NCBI GenBank assembly: GCA_040384665.1
Contig: JAZKIY010000011.1
Location: forward strand, 231,292 to 295,291
Source of the DNA: PCRC01 sp040384665
Lineage (GTDB): Bacteria; Pseudomonadota; Gammaproteobacteria; Burkholderiales; Burkholderiaceae_C
Direction of reading: 5' to 3'
DNA: 64,000 nucleotides
Every line of letters starts with the position of its first letter. The first letter of the stretch is position 1. The translations under genes were made by a program, and so were the position numbers. This document shows, one piece after another, positions 52,125 through 59,263 of the stretch. The notes beneath the pieces are model-generated. The model did no database searches. It saw only the letters and a list, made by a program, of their open reading frames with translations, and was not told the origin of the DNA.

Positions 52125-53156
52125 TTATTGCTGCTTGGCACCTTCCGTCAGGCGGCGACCCAGCGACACCGCGTAGGGCGCGGCACGCGCGGCCAGCATC
52201 GGGTCGGCCGAAGGCTCAACCCCCTTGGGCATGACCATCGGGTTGTAGTTGATGGTCAGGCAAGGGCCGGTTCCGTCTGCTGCCACGCTGGTGACCTTGA
52301 GCGTGCCCAGGTTCACCTTCTTGCGGCCTTCTGGCAGCGGGGTGGTGGCGCTGTCGAGCTTGTCGCCAGGCTGGGCCAGTTCCAGGTTGAAGTTGAAAGC
52401 GACCTTGCCGTCTTTCACCCGCTGGCGCAGGTCGTCAAACAAAAAGGCGGCACCCTTGGCCTTGGCTTCGTCGTCGGTCAGGCCCTGCACGCCGCCCACC
52501 GGCTCAAAAATCCACTTGCCAAACTGCTTGTCGCCCTTGCCGTTGACAAAGCCGTAGGCGTGCACGCCCCAGTAATTTTGCGCGCCAAAGCTGGCCGGCA
52601 CCGGCTGGGAAGCAAAGTACTTGCCCTGCAGCAGCACTTCGGGGTTGGCGTCGGCAAATGCCTTCACCTTGGCCGGATCAGGCGCTTTGGTGGCGGGGTC
52701 GGGCTGCAGCGAAGCCACGCGGCCCAGGAACTGCTCTGGCGACGAGGCGCCAAACACAGGGGAGTTGATGTTGCCCATCAGCCACTGCTCGTCGTTTGGC
52801 AGGTTGAACTGCAAGGCCATGTTGCGCTGGCTCTTGCCGTTGTCGGCCACCTTGGGGTTGGCGCCGCCCACCGAGAAGCGCACCACCACCGGCACCGGCT
52901 TGCCGCTGAAGGCCGAGGCGCTGGACAGGGCGCGTGCATCGGCCGAACCCACAAATTCGCCGGTGGCGCAAATGCCCTTGGCGCCCGAGCGGCGGTAGCC
53001 CTCGTACTTGCCGAAAGTACTTTCAAACTGGTCCACAAAGACAACCGGGTTGACCTGCGCAACGGCCGGGGCCGGTGCCGCAGCCTGGGGGGCGGCACAA
53101 CCGGTGATAACGAGTGTTGCGGCAGCGGCAACAACGGTGAAGATCAACTTGCTCAT
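52125..53156 (-). CDS. Catalase-like heme lipoprotein (SrpA family)
   Basis: A 343-residue predicted lipoprotein (lipobox VITGC, Cys20) with a short catalase-fold domain. The proximal heme tyrosine is present in RAAPYAVSLGRR (Tyr328), and the distal Asn region INSPVFGASSPEQFL is conserved. The distal histidine of the family motif (HAKG) is replaced by glycine: residues 55-61 read RRSGAKG. Loss of that His should abolish normal catalase turnover, so it may be a heme-binding or weak peroxidase protein in the periplasm. A possible structured RNA lies upstream. Confidence 0.85.
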   Translation of the reverse strand: MSKLIFTVVAAAATLVITGCAAPQAAAPAPAVAQVNPVVFVDQFESTFGKYEGYRRSGAKGICATGEFVGSADARALSSASAFSGKPVPVVVRFSVGGANPKVADNGKSQRNMALQFNLPNDEQWLMGNINSPVFGASSPEQFLGRVASLQPDPATKAPDPAKVKAFADANPEVLLQGKYFASQPVPASFGAQNYWGVHAYGFVNGKGDKQFGKWIFEPVGGVQGLTDDEAKAKGAAFLFDDLRQRVKDGKVAFNFNLELAQPGDKLDSATTPLPEGRKKVNLGTLKVTSVAADGTGPCLTINYNPMVMPKGVEPSADPMLAARAAPYAVSLGRRLTEGAKQQ

Positions 53157-53196
53157 GGCTTCTCCAGTGGGTATGGGTGTAGGTATGCGAAATCAA

Positions 53197-53268
53197 CGTG
53201 TCAGCGAAATCCGACCAACGTCAGTGCGGTGGTCGTGCGAGGTGTTTCAAACCTTACAGGCTGACACG
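53197..53268. ncRNA. Possible three-way-junction RNA element
   Basis: Outer stem CGTGTCAGC (53197-53205) with GCTGACACG (53260-53268), inner stem CGACCA/TGGTCG (53212-53217/53230-53235) and a third stem AGGT/ACCT (53240-53243/53251-53254). It lies in the divergent gap, 41 bases upstream of the catalase-like gene. tRNA-like size is coincidental: no anticodon arm or T-loop fits. Confidence 0.3.
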
Positions 53269-53393
53269 CTGAATGTGCATACGCAGCAAAACGGCAACTG
53301 GTTTGGGGAATTCCCACTCCGGTGAGTTTTACACGTGGCACATGGAAGCAAAGAGGCGGCTGTACGATGCCTTAAAACATTCGGAGAACGTCC

Positions 53394-54143
53394 GTGGCGA
53401 CCAATACCAACCAAAAACTAGCTGTTCTCATTGACGCAGACAACGCACAGGCCTCCGTCATCCAGGAGTTGCTGGCCGAGGTAACACGTTACGGCACTGC
53501 CACCATCAAGCGTGCCTATGGCGACTGGACGACCACCAACCTCAAGGGATGGAAAGAGCAGTTGCACACCATGGCCATACAGCCCATTCAGCAGTTCAGC
53601 TACACCACTGGCAAAAACGCCACCGACTCGGCGCTGATCATCGACGCCATGGACGTGCTCCACACCGGCAGCGTGGACGGTTTTTGCCTGGTCAGCAGCG
53701 ACAGCGACTTCACCCGGTTGGCCACCCGCATCCGCGAAGACGGCAAAGTGGTCTACGGTTTTGGCGAGCGCAAAACGCCTGAGCCATTTGTGGCCGCGTG
53801 CGACAGGTTCATCTACACAGAAATCTTGCGGCCCGTGCCTGCACCGGAAAAAGATGAACCAAAGGAGGAGCCAATTGCAGTTGCGGACATTAGAAAATTG
53901 CAACCGTTGATCATCTCGGCCATTGACGCGAATGCACGGGAAGATGGTTGGGCATCTCTCGGCGGCGTGGGCAGCCACATTGGCAAGATCAACCCCGCTT
54001 TTGACGCTCGTAACTACGGGTTCAAGAAACTCAGCGAACTGGTGCGTGCCCTGAAGTACTTGGAAGTGAAGGAGTTGCCGCTTGTGCGGCCAGATGGTGT
54101 AACGGTCTCAAACGTCCAAGTAAGAACCAAGCGGATGACTTGA
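53394..54143 (+). CDS. NYN-domain RNase-like protein with OST-HTH/LOTUS domain
   Basis: A 249-residue protein with a PIN-like NYN nuclease domain (residues 1-150; acidic residues in LIDADNAQ, TDSALIIDAMD and VSSDSDFTRL) and a C-terminal OST-HTH/LOTUS domain (about 168-245, LISAIDANAREDGWASLGGVGSHI...GFKKLSELVRALKYL). This LabA/limkain-like architecture suggests RNA cleavage or RNA binding. The start is a GTG with GGAGAA upstream. AT content is higher than in the neighbours, hinting at a more recent arrival. Confidence 0.88.
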   Translation: MATNTNQKLAVLIDADNAQASVIQELLAEVTRYGTATIKRAYGDWTTTNLKGWKEQLHTMAIQPIQQFSYTTGKNATDSALIIDAMDVLHTGSVDGFCLVSSDSDFTRLATRIREDGKVVYGFGERKTPEPFVAACDRFIYTEILRPVPAPEKDEPKEEPIAVADIRKLQPLIISAIDANAREDGWASLGGVGSHIGKINPAFDARNYGFKKLSELVRALKYLEVKELPLVRPDGVTVSNVQVRTKRMT

Positions 54144-54221
54144 CGATACTGGTCTTTCAATGGACGGCTAAGCCGGAAACCAAGAACCAAGCTCCCGGCT
54201 TCGTTAAAAGAAGCCAACTGG

Positions 54222-54440
54222 TCAGCGCTGGAACTGCGTTCCAGAGTCGGGGTGGGGTGGGGGAGGCTGCTGGCCCTTCAACGCGGCTTGCCCCATGCGC
54301 ACAAACTGTGCCGATTCTTCCACCCAGCGCAGGCGCTCAGACCAACTCAGGCGGGCAAATGCGCGCAGCCGTTCGTCGCTGACGCTGTACGTGCGGCTGC
54401 CGCGGTCAAAGCCTTGTGCAGGCGCTGTGGTGGTGCTCAT
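54222..54440 (-). CDS. Small partner of nucleotidyltransferase
   Basis: A 72-residue protein with a helical core (SVSDERLRAFARLSWSERLRWVEESAQFVRMG) resembling small proteins found next to nucleotidyltransferases in possible toxin-antitoxin pairs. Its ATG overlaps the upstream nucleotidyltransferase stop by four bases. No catalytic motif is visible. Its role as antitoxin or accessory is inferred from the pairing only. Confidence 0.65.
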   Translation of the reverse strand: MSTTTAPAQGFDRGSRTYSVSDERLRAFARLSWSERLRWVEESAQFVRMGQAALKGQQPPPPHPDSGTQFQR

Positions 54441-54922
54441 GGTTTGGGCAGCTTTTTCAGGTGTTCGATGTCGGCCAGATCAATCGGTCTGCCGGCATGT
54501 TGCTTGAGCGCAATCAGGTCGTCAATCTGGGCCAACCGGATGGGCGTGCCGGCGATGTCGATCACCAGTGCGTGTTCGCACAGTGTTGGTGGGTCTATCG
54601 GAGGAAAGAGCAGTACATCCACGGTGACGCCTGCAAAGTCTGGCGCGCGCAGGGCAAAGGCCAGTAAATTGCGCTCTTTGTGCCAAGTGGTCAACAAGTC
54701 GATCTGCGTCAGGCTAGAAAGGGGCACAGGCAGCGTGGGGGTCAACCCCAGCTCTTCTGCGGCAGCCACCAACTGGCGCAAATTACCCGGTGAGACGACC
54801 ACACACACGTCAATGTCCATGGTGCTGCGTTCTACGCCGTGCAGCGCCACGGCCAGCCCTCCGATCAGCACATAGTCCACCTGGTGCCGGTGCAGTGCTG
54901 AAAAGAGGTCCAGGTAGAACAC
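54437..54922 (-). CDS. Nucleotidyltransferase-fold protein
   Basis: A 161-residue polymerase-beta-like nucleotidyltransferase of the AbiEii/MNT type. The motif GGLAVALHGVERSTMDIDV supplies the Gly-Gly and the Asp-x-Asp metal site; a third acidic residue lies in FAGVTVDVLL. Such proteins act as toxins or self-modifying factors in abortive infection and toxin-antitoxin modules, though others are harmless enzymes. The start is a GTG just three bases after the glnS stop, so it is probably expressed with glnS. Confidence 0.78.
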   Translation of the reverse strand: MFYLDLFSALHRHQVDYVLIGGLAVALHGVERSTMDIDVCVVVSPGNLRQLVAAAEELGLTPTLPVPLSSLTQIDLLTTWHKERNLLAFALRAPDFAGVTVDVLLFPPIDPPTLCEHALVIDIAGTPIRLAQIDDLIALKQHAGRPIDLADIEHLKKLPKP

Positions 54923-54925
54923 GGG

Positions 54926-56734
54926 CTACTTCCCCCAGCTGTCCTTCAGCCCCGTCACCCGGTTGAATACCAGCTTCCCCGCCGAATGGTCCTCACGGTC
55001 TGCCACAAAGTACCCATGCCGTTCAAACTGAAACCGGTCGTCGCCCTTGGCGCTGGCCATTGACGGTTCCACATAGGCCGTCACGGTCCTCAAACTGTCG
55101 GCGTTCAGCTCTTCCAGAAAATCTTTCTCGGTGGTGTCGGGGTGGGGCACGCTGAACAGGCGGTCGTACAGGCGCACTTCGGCGTGCAGGGCGTCGGCCA
55201 CGCCGACCCAGGTGATGACGCCTTTCACTTTCACCGCGTCGCTGCCAGGGGTGCCGCTTTTGGTGTCGGGCACCAGCTCGGCGTGCACTTCGGTGACGTG
55301 GCCGTTGGCGTCTTTCACCGCGCCGGTGCAGGTGATGACGTGGCCGTATTTCAGGCGCACCTTGTTGCCGGGGTACAAGCGGTTGTAGCCTTTGGGCGGC
55401 ACCTCTTCATAGTCGGTGCGTTCTATCCACAACTCCTTGCCGAAGGTGAAGCTGCGGCGGCCCAGGTCGGGTAGGTGGGGGTGCACGGGGGCGCTGCAGT
55501 TGTCCAGCATGCCTTCGCCATGCAGCGCGTCCCAGTTGGTGATGACGAGCTTCGCCGGATCCAGCACGGCCATGGCGCGGGGGGCGCTCACGTCCAGCGT
55601 TTCGCGCAGACAGCCCTCCAGCGTGCTGTAGTCAATCCAGCTGTCGCTCTTGGTCACGCCAATGCGTTCAGCAAACAGCTGGATGGCTTCGGGCGTGTAG
55701 CCGCGCCTGCGCAGGCCGACGATGGTGGGCATGCGGGGGTCGTCCCAGCCGCTCACGTGGCCCTGGGTCACCAGTTGCGCCAGCTTGCGTTTGCTTGTGA
55801 TCACGTAGGTGAGGTTGAGCCGCGCAAATTCGTACTGGTGCGGGTGCGGCTGCGCCAGCAGGCCACCTTCGCACAGCCGGTCCAGCAGCCAGTCGTAAAA
55901 CGGGCGCTGGTCTTCAAACTCCAGCGTGCAGATGCTGTGGGTGATTTGCTCCAGCGCGTCTTCAATCGGGTGGGCAAAGGTGTACATCGGGTAGATGCAC
56001 CATTTGTCCCCGGTGTTGTGGTGGGTGGCGCGGCGGATGCGGTAGATGGCCGGGTCGCGCAGGTTGATGTTGGGCGATGCCATGTCGATCTTCGCCCGCA
56101 AAACCATGGCGCCATCGGCATGTTGCCCGGCAGCCATTTGCCTGAAACGCTCCAAATGGTGGCTGGCGGGCAGGGTGCGGAAGGGGCTGTCCACGCCGGG
56201 TTTGCCAAAGTCGCCGCGGTTGGCGCGCATCTGTTCGGCGGTTTGCTCGTCTACATAGGCGTGGCCGGCCTCGATCAAATACTCGGCGGCGCGGTACATG
56301 AAGTCGAAATAGTCGCTGGCCTGGTAGAGGTGGCTGGTGCTTTGGCCGTCGAAGGTGGCGTCCCAGCTGAAGCCGAGCCACTGCACCGCGTCCAGAATGC
56401 TGTTGACGTACTCGGTGTCTTCTTTTTCGGGGTTGGTGTCGTCAAACCGCATGTGGCACACACCACCGTAGTCGCGTGCCAAACCAAAGTTCAGGCAGAT
56501 GCTCTTGGCGTGGCCCACGTGCAAATAGCCGTTGGGCTCGGGCGGGAAGCGGGTACGTATGCGTGCGGGGTCGGGCTCGCCGGCGGCGTGGTGGGCCGCG
56601 TCGCCAGGGCTGCCGCCCCAGCGGCGGCTGGCGTAGGTGCCCTGGGACAGGTCGGCTTCAATGATCTGCCGCAGGAAGTTGCTCGGCCGGGTGGGGGCTT
56701 CTTTGGTGGTGTCTGTGGGGGCGGCGGAACTCAT
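54926..56734 (-). CDS. glnS: Glutaminyl-tRNA synthetase
   Basis: Class I synthetase of 602 residues charging tRNA-Gln. The HIGH motif is NGYLHVGHAKS, preceded by TRFPPEPNG; the KMSKS-like loop is TSKRKLAQL; and the anticodon-binding beta-barrel domains follow (FTFGKELWIERTDYEEVPPKGY...). Direct GlnRS charging rather than the GatCAB route is the normal betaproteobacterial state. The ATG at 56734 fits the conserved N-terminal NFLRQIIEADLSQG. Followed closely by the nucleotidyltransferase pair. Confidence 0.95.
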   Translation of the reverse strand: MSSAAPTDTTKEAPTRPSNFLRQIIEADLSQGTYASRRWGGSPGDAAHHAAGEPDPARIRTRFPPEPNGYLHVGHAKSICLNFGLARDYGGVCHMRFDDTNPEKEDTEYVNSILDAVQWLGFSWDATFDGQSTSHLYQASDYFDFMYRAAEYLIEAGHAYVDEQTAEQMRANRGDFGKPGVDSPFRTLPASHHLERFRQMAAGQHADGAMVLRAKIDMASPNINLRDPAIYRIRRATHHNTGDKWCIYPMYTFAHPIEDALEQITHSICTLEFEDQRPFYDWLLDRLCEGGLLAQPHPHQYEFARLNLTYVITSKRKLAQLVTQGHVSGWDDPRMPTIVGLRRRGYTPEAIQLFAERIGVTKSDSWIDYSTLEGCLRETLDVSAPRAMAVLDPAKLVITNWDALHGEGMLDNCSAPVHPHLPDLGRRSFTFGKELWIERTDYEEVPPKGYNRLYPGNKVRLKYGHVITCTGAVKDANGHVTEVHAELVPDTKSGTPGSDAVKVKGVITWVGVADALHAEVRLYDRLFSVPHPDTTEKDFLEELNADSLRTVTAYVEPSMASAKGDDRFQFERHGYFVADREDHSAGKLVFNRVTGLKDSWGK

Positions 56735-56910
56735 GCGACTGATTCTAGGTGGGCAAAGGTCCTTTAACGCGCCAGCCCCCTTGGCGCTGACACAGTTAGG
56801 TGCTGGCTGCGGCATGCCAACAACGTCCGCACCCACCGTCGCGCATGCGCAGGGTGGCAACTGGGGTTGCAGCGACAATCGGCCACCCCCTCAACCCCCC
56901 CTTTGCCGCC

Positions 56911-57969
56911 ATGGGCGCCCTCGCCACCCGTTTTGCCCTGATCGACGCGCTGAAAGCCGTGGCGTCGCAGCTGATCGTGCTGCACCACCTCGCTTTCTAT
57001 GGCCCGATGTCCGACCTTGCCCAGCAGCTTAGCCCCGCGCTGATGCACTGGCTGAGCCAGGACGCGCGCATGGCGGTGCAGGTGTTTCTGGTGGTGGGCG
57101 GTTTTCTGGCGGCGCGCAGCCTGGCCCCGGCGGGGGTGCTGGTGTCGTCGGCCAGCCCTTGGGCGCTGTTGCGCAGCCGCTACCTCAAGCTGGTGCCGCC
57201 CTACGCCGTGGCGTTGGTGCTGGGCATGGCCTGCGCCGCACTCGCCCGGGCCTGGATGACCCACGACGCGACGCCAGCGGCGCCAGGTGTGTGGCAGTTT
57301 GTGGTGCACCTGCTGTTGCTGCACGACATTCTGGCGGTCGAGGCGCTCTCGGCCGGCGTCTGGTACGTGGCGATTGATTTTCAGCTGTTTGCGCTGCTCA
57401 TTGGCGTGCTGTGGCTGGCGCGCCGGCTGGGCCATGGCGAGGCGGGGCTGACGTCGGCCGTGGTGGTGGGCGCCGGGCTGGTGGCGCTGCTGGCGGCCGC
57501 GTCGCTGCTGCACTTCAACCGCTACCCGGGCTGGGACGTCTGGGCGCTGTACTTTGCCGGGGCCTATGGCCTGGGCGTGCTGGCCTATTGGCTGTCGGAC
57601 CCGGCGCGTTCCCACGGCTGGTTGCTGGCGCTCACCGCCGGGGTGGTGCTGGCCCTGGCGCTGGAATTTCGCACCCGCATTGCCGTGGCGTTGGTGGTGG
57701 CGCTTTTGCTGGCCTGGGGCCGGCGCAGCCAGTTTCTGGACACCTGGCTCCAGAGCCGGGTGCTGGCCTACCTGGGGCAGATCTCGTACGCGGTGTTTCT
57801 GGTCAATTTCCCGGTGGCGCTGGTGGTGAACGCGGCGTTCACGCGGTTTGCCCCGGCAGAACCGGTCTGGCAAATGGGTGGGTTTTTGCTGGCCTGGGCG
57901 CTGGCCAATCTGGCTGGGGCGATTTTTTACCGCCATGTGGAAGTACCGGCCCGCCACTGGCGGATTTGA
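56911..57969 (+). CDS. Acyltransferase 3 family membrane protein
   Basis: A 352-residue inner-membrane protein with about ten TM helices, of the acyltransferase-3/OafA type. The catalytic His is in LIVLHHLAFYG and the RYLKLVPPYAVALV and LGQISYAVFLVNFPVAL segments are typical. These proteins O-acetylate lipopolysaccharide, exopolysaccharide or peptidoglycan. It lacks a C-terminal SGNH domain. It diverges from glnS and might modify the capsule made by the locus at 24-36 kb, but this is speculation. Confidence 0.85.
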   Translation: MGALATRFALIDALKAVASQLIVLHHLAFYGPMSDLAQQLSPALMHWLSQDARMAVQVFLVVGGFLAARSLAPAGVLVSSASPWALLRSRYLKLVPPYAVALVLGMACAALARAWMTHDATPAAPGVWQFVVHLLLLHDILAVEALSAGVWYVAIDFQLFALLIGVLWLARRLGHGEAGLTSAVVVGAGLVALLAAASLLHFNRYPGWDVWALYFAGAYGLGVLAYWLSDPARSHGWLLALTAGVVLALALEFRTRIAVALVVALLLAWGRRSQFLDTWLQSRVLAYLGQISYAVFLVNFPVALVVNAAFTRFAPAEPVWQMGGFLLAWALANLAGAIFYRHVEVPARHWRI

Positions 57970-58117
57970 GCGGTTTTGGCGGGCTGCTGTTACCACTGGC
58001 AACGACTTTCACAGAAGCGACGGTACGCCATTTGGGCTTTGGTGCGTTAATCACTCATCGGGTACTCGCTGTGCTCGCCGTCAGGCTCACCCAGTCTGGC
58101 AACCCAAGGAGATTGAC

Positions 58118-58489
58118 ATGACCGCAAACCGCAACTTTCTGAAATGGGCCGCCGCTGCCTCCGTGGCCGGTGCCGCTTTGCTGGGCGCCAGTGCCGCACA
58201 GGCGCGCAGTGATGTGTTCTTCAACCTGGGCGTGAACCTGCCCCCAATTGGCGTGGCCATTGGCAATGCGCCGGCTTATTACGAACCTGCCCCGGTTTAC
58301 TACGCACCGCCCCCGGTGTACTACCGCCCAGCGCCGGTGTATTACCAACCCGCACCGGTGTACTACCAGCCGCGCGTGGTGGTGGCCCCGGGCTATGGCC
58401 ACGGCCACGGCTGGCGTGGCCATGACGACCGCCGCGGCGGTCGCCACGACGGTTACAGCCGCGCCCAGTACGGCGGTTACTACCGCTGA
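58118..58489 (+). CDS. Exported protein with YY-x-P repeats
   Basis: A 123-residue exported protein: signal peptide (KWAAAASVAGAALLGASAAQA), a short PPIGVAIGN segment, a tandem repeat of seven residues (P-V-Y-Y-x-P-x, about five copies, residues 53-85), and a Gly/His/Arg-rich tail (GYGHGHGWRGHDDRRGG). Similar YXPP-type proteins are common in Burkholderiales and may bind the cell wall or metals. The ATG has AAGGAGATTGAC upstream, and a strong terminator follows. Confidence 0.78.
   Translation: MTANRNFLKWAAAASVAGAALLGASAAQARSDVFFNLGVNLPPIGVAIGNAPAYYEPAPVYYAPPPVYYRPAPVYYQPAPVYYQPRVVVAPGYGHGHGWRGHDDRRGGRHDGYSRAQYGGYYR
58276..58375 (+). repeat. Tandem repeat encoding YYxPxPV
   Basis: About five imperfect 21-bp units of the type CCGGTGTACTACCAACCCGC inside the YY-x-P protein gene; unit sequences differ at the wobble and variable positions. 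Confidence 0.8.
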
Positions 58490-58531
58490 CCAACACCATG
58501 CCGCTCTTCAGGGCAGGGCGGCATGAAAAAA

Positions 58532-58562
58532 GGGTTGCAGATGAAAATCTGCAACCCTTTTT
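58532..58562. terminator. Strong bidirectional intrinsic terminator
   Basis: GGGTTGCAGAT and ATCTGCAACCC around GAAA, followed by TTTTT on the plus strand and preceded by AAAAAA, so it works for the YY-x-P gene and the convergent DUF3455 gene. Confidence 0.9.
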
Positions 58563-58581
58563 GTTTGGCGCAACCGGGGTG

Positions 58582-59136
58582 TCAGCGCGCTTTCCAGAAG
58601 ATGTAGTCGGCCTGGTAGGTCACGTCGGCGCGGGTGCCGTTCGCCAGGTCGTTGCAGGTGTCGGCTGGCACCACGCCGTTGCGGGTGGCCACGCGCTGGA
58701 TGTAGGTCACGTCGGTGAAGGCGCCGTTGCCGGTGGACGGGTTGGCCTTGACCAGCTGCAGCGGAATGCTTTTTTCGGCGCCGGGTGAAACGGACACCTG
58801 GGCGCCGGTGACGGTGGAGCCGTCGAGGTTGGTCCAGGTGGCGGGTGGGCCAAAGTACTTGCCGATCAGCCGGCCGGTGCGGTCGGTGAGTTGCGCATCG
58901 GGCGCAACGAATTCCCAGGCAAACTGCCCTGGCGCGTCTTTCTTGGCGCGGCATTCGTAGGTGATCTTGCCAATGCCCACGGTTTCCAGCGCCACGCGGT
59001 GGCCGGCAGGGACTTTCACCGCATCGGGCACGCTGTCGGGGCTGAACGCGTTCGGGGTGGGGCCGGAGGCACACGCCGTCAAGCCGGCAATTGCCGCCAA
59101 AAGACCGGTTGCCAGGGTGGTTTTAACCATCAACAT
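58582..59136 (-). CDS. DUF3455 family lipoprotein
   Basis: A 184-residue protein with a lipobox (GLTAC) and a DUF3455 domain (VPAGHRVALETVGIGKITYECRAKK, WEFVAPDAQLTDRTGRLIGKYFGPPATW, ADVTYQADYIFWKA). Function unknown, with fungal homologues also of unknown role. ATG at 59136 or 59130. The gene lies downstream of the S8 protease gene in the same orientation, with a 30-bp palindrome between them. Confidence 0.8.
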   Translation of the reverse strand: MLMVKTTLATGLLAAIAGLTACASGPTPNAFSPDSVPDAVKVPAGHRVALETVGIGKITYECRAKKDAPGQFAWEFVAPDAQLTDRTGRLIGKYFGPPATWTNLDGSTVTGAQVSVSPGAEKSIPLQLVKANPSTGNGAFTDVTYIQRVATRNGVVPADTCNDLANGTRADVTYQADYIFWKAR

Positions 59137-59233
59137 GCTTAACCTCAGAGTTGAAACGTGGCGACTATCGCACAGCTGCGAAGGCGCGGTCGGTCTCAAG
59201 GCCGTTGTGGGCGCCCATTCCGGGCTGGGTGGT

Positions 59234-59263
59234 ATCAAAGTGTGAACAGGTTCACACTTTGAT
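59234..59263. promoter_or_regulatory. 30-bp palindrome with TGTGA-N6-TCACA core
   Basis: Two exact 14-base arms (ATCAAAGTGTGAAC and its complement) flank AG. TGTGA (59241-59245) and TCACA (59252-59256) match the CRP/Vfr consensus core perfectly. It lies one base after the protease stop and about 100 bases upstream of the DUF3455 start, so it could be an operator or, less likely given no T-run, a terminator. Confidence 0.6.

Noticed and set aside
53197..53268. tRNA gene
   Set aside because: Size is similar, but the outer stem is 9 bp, there is no anticodon arm, and the T-loop does not fit.
54195..54215. Hairpin GGCTTC/GAAGCC after the NYN gene as a terminator
   Set aside because: Only a six-bp stem with no T-run; too weak to call.
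55475..56767. Long open frame opposite glnS
   Set aside because: Antisense shadow of the synthetase; no start signal or recognised domain.
58276..58375. CRISPR-like repeats
   Set aside because: Repeats are in-frame, have no spacers and encode YYxP units.
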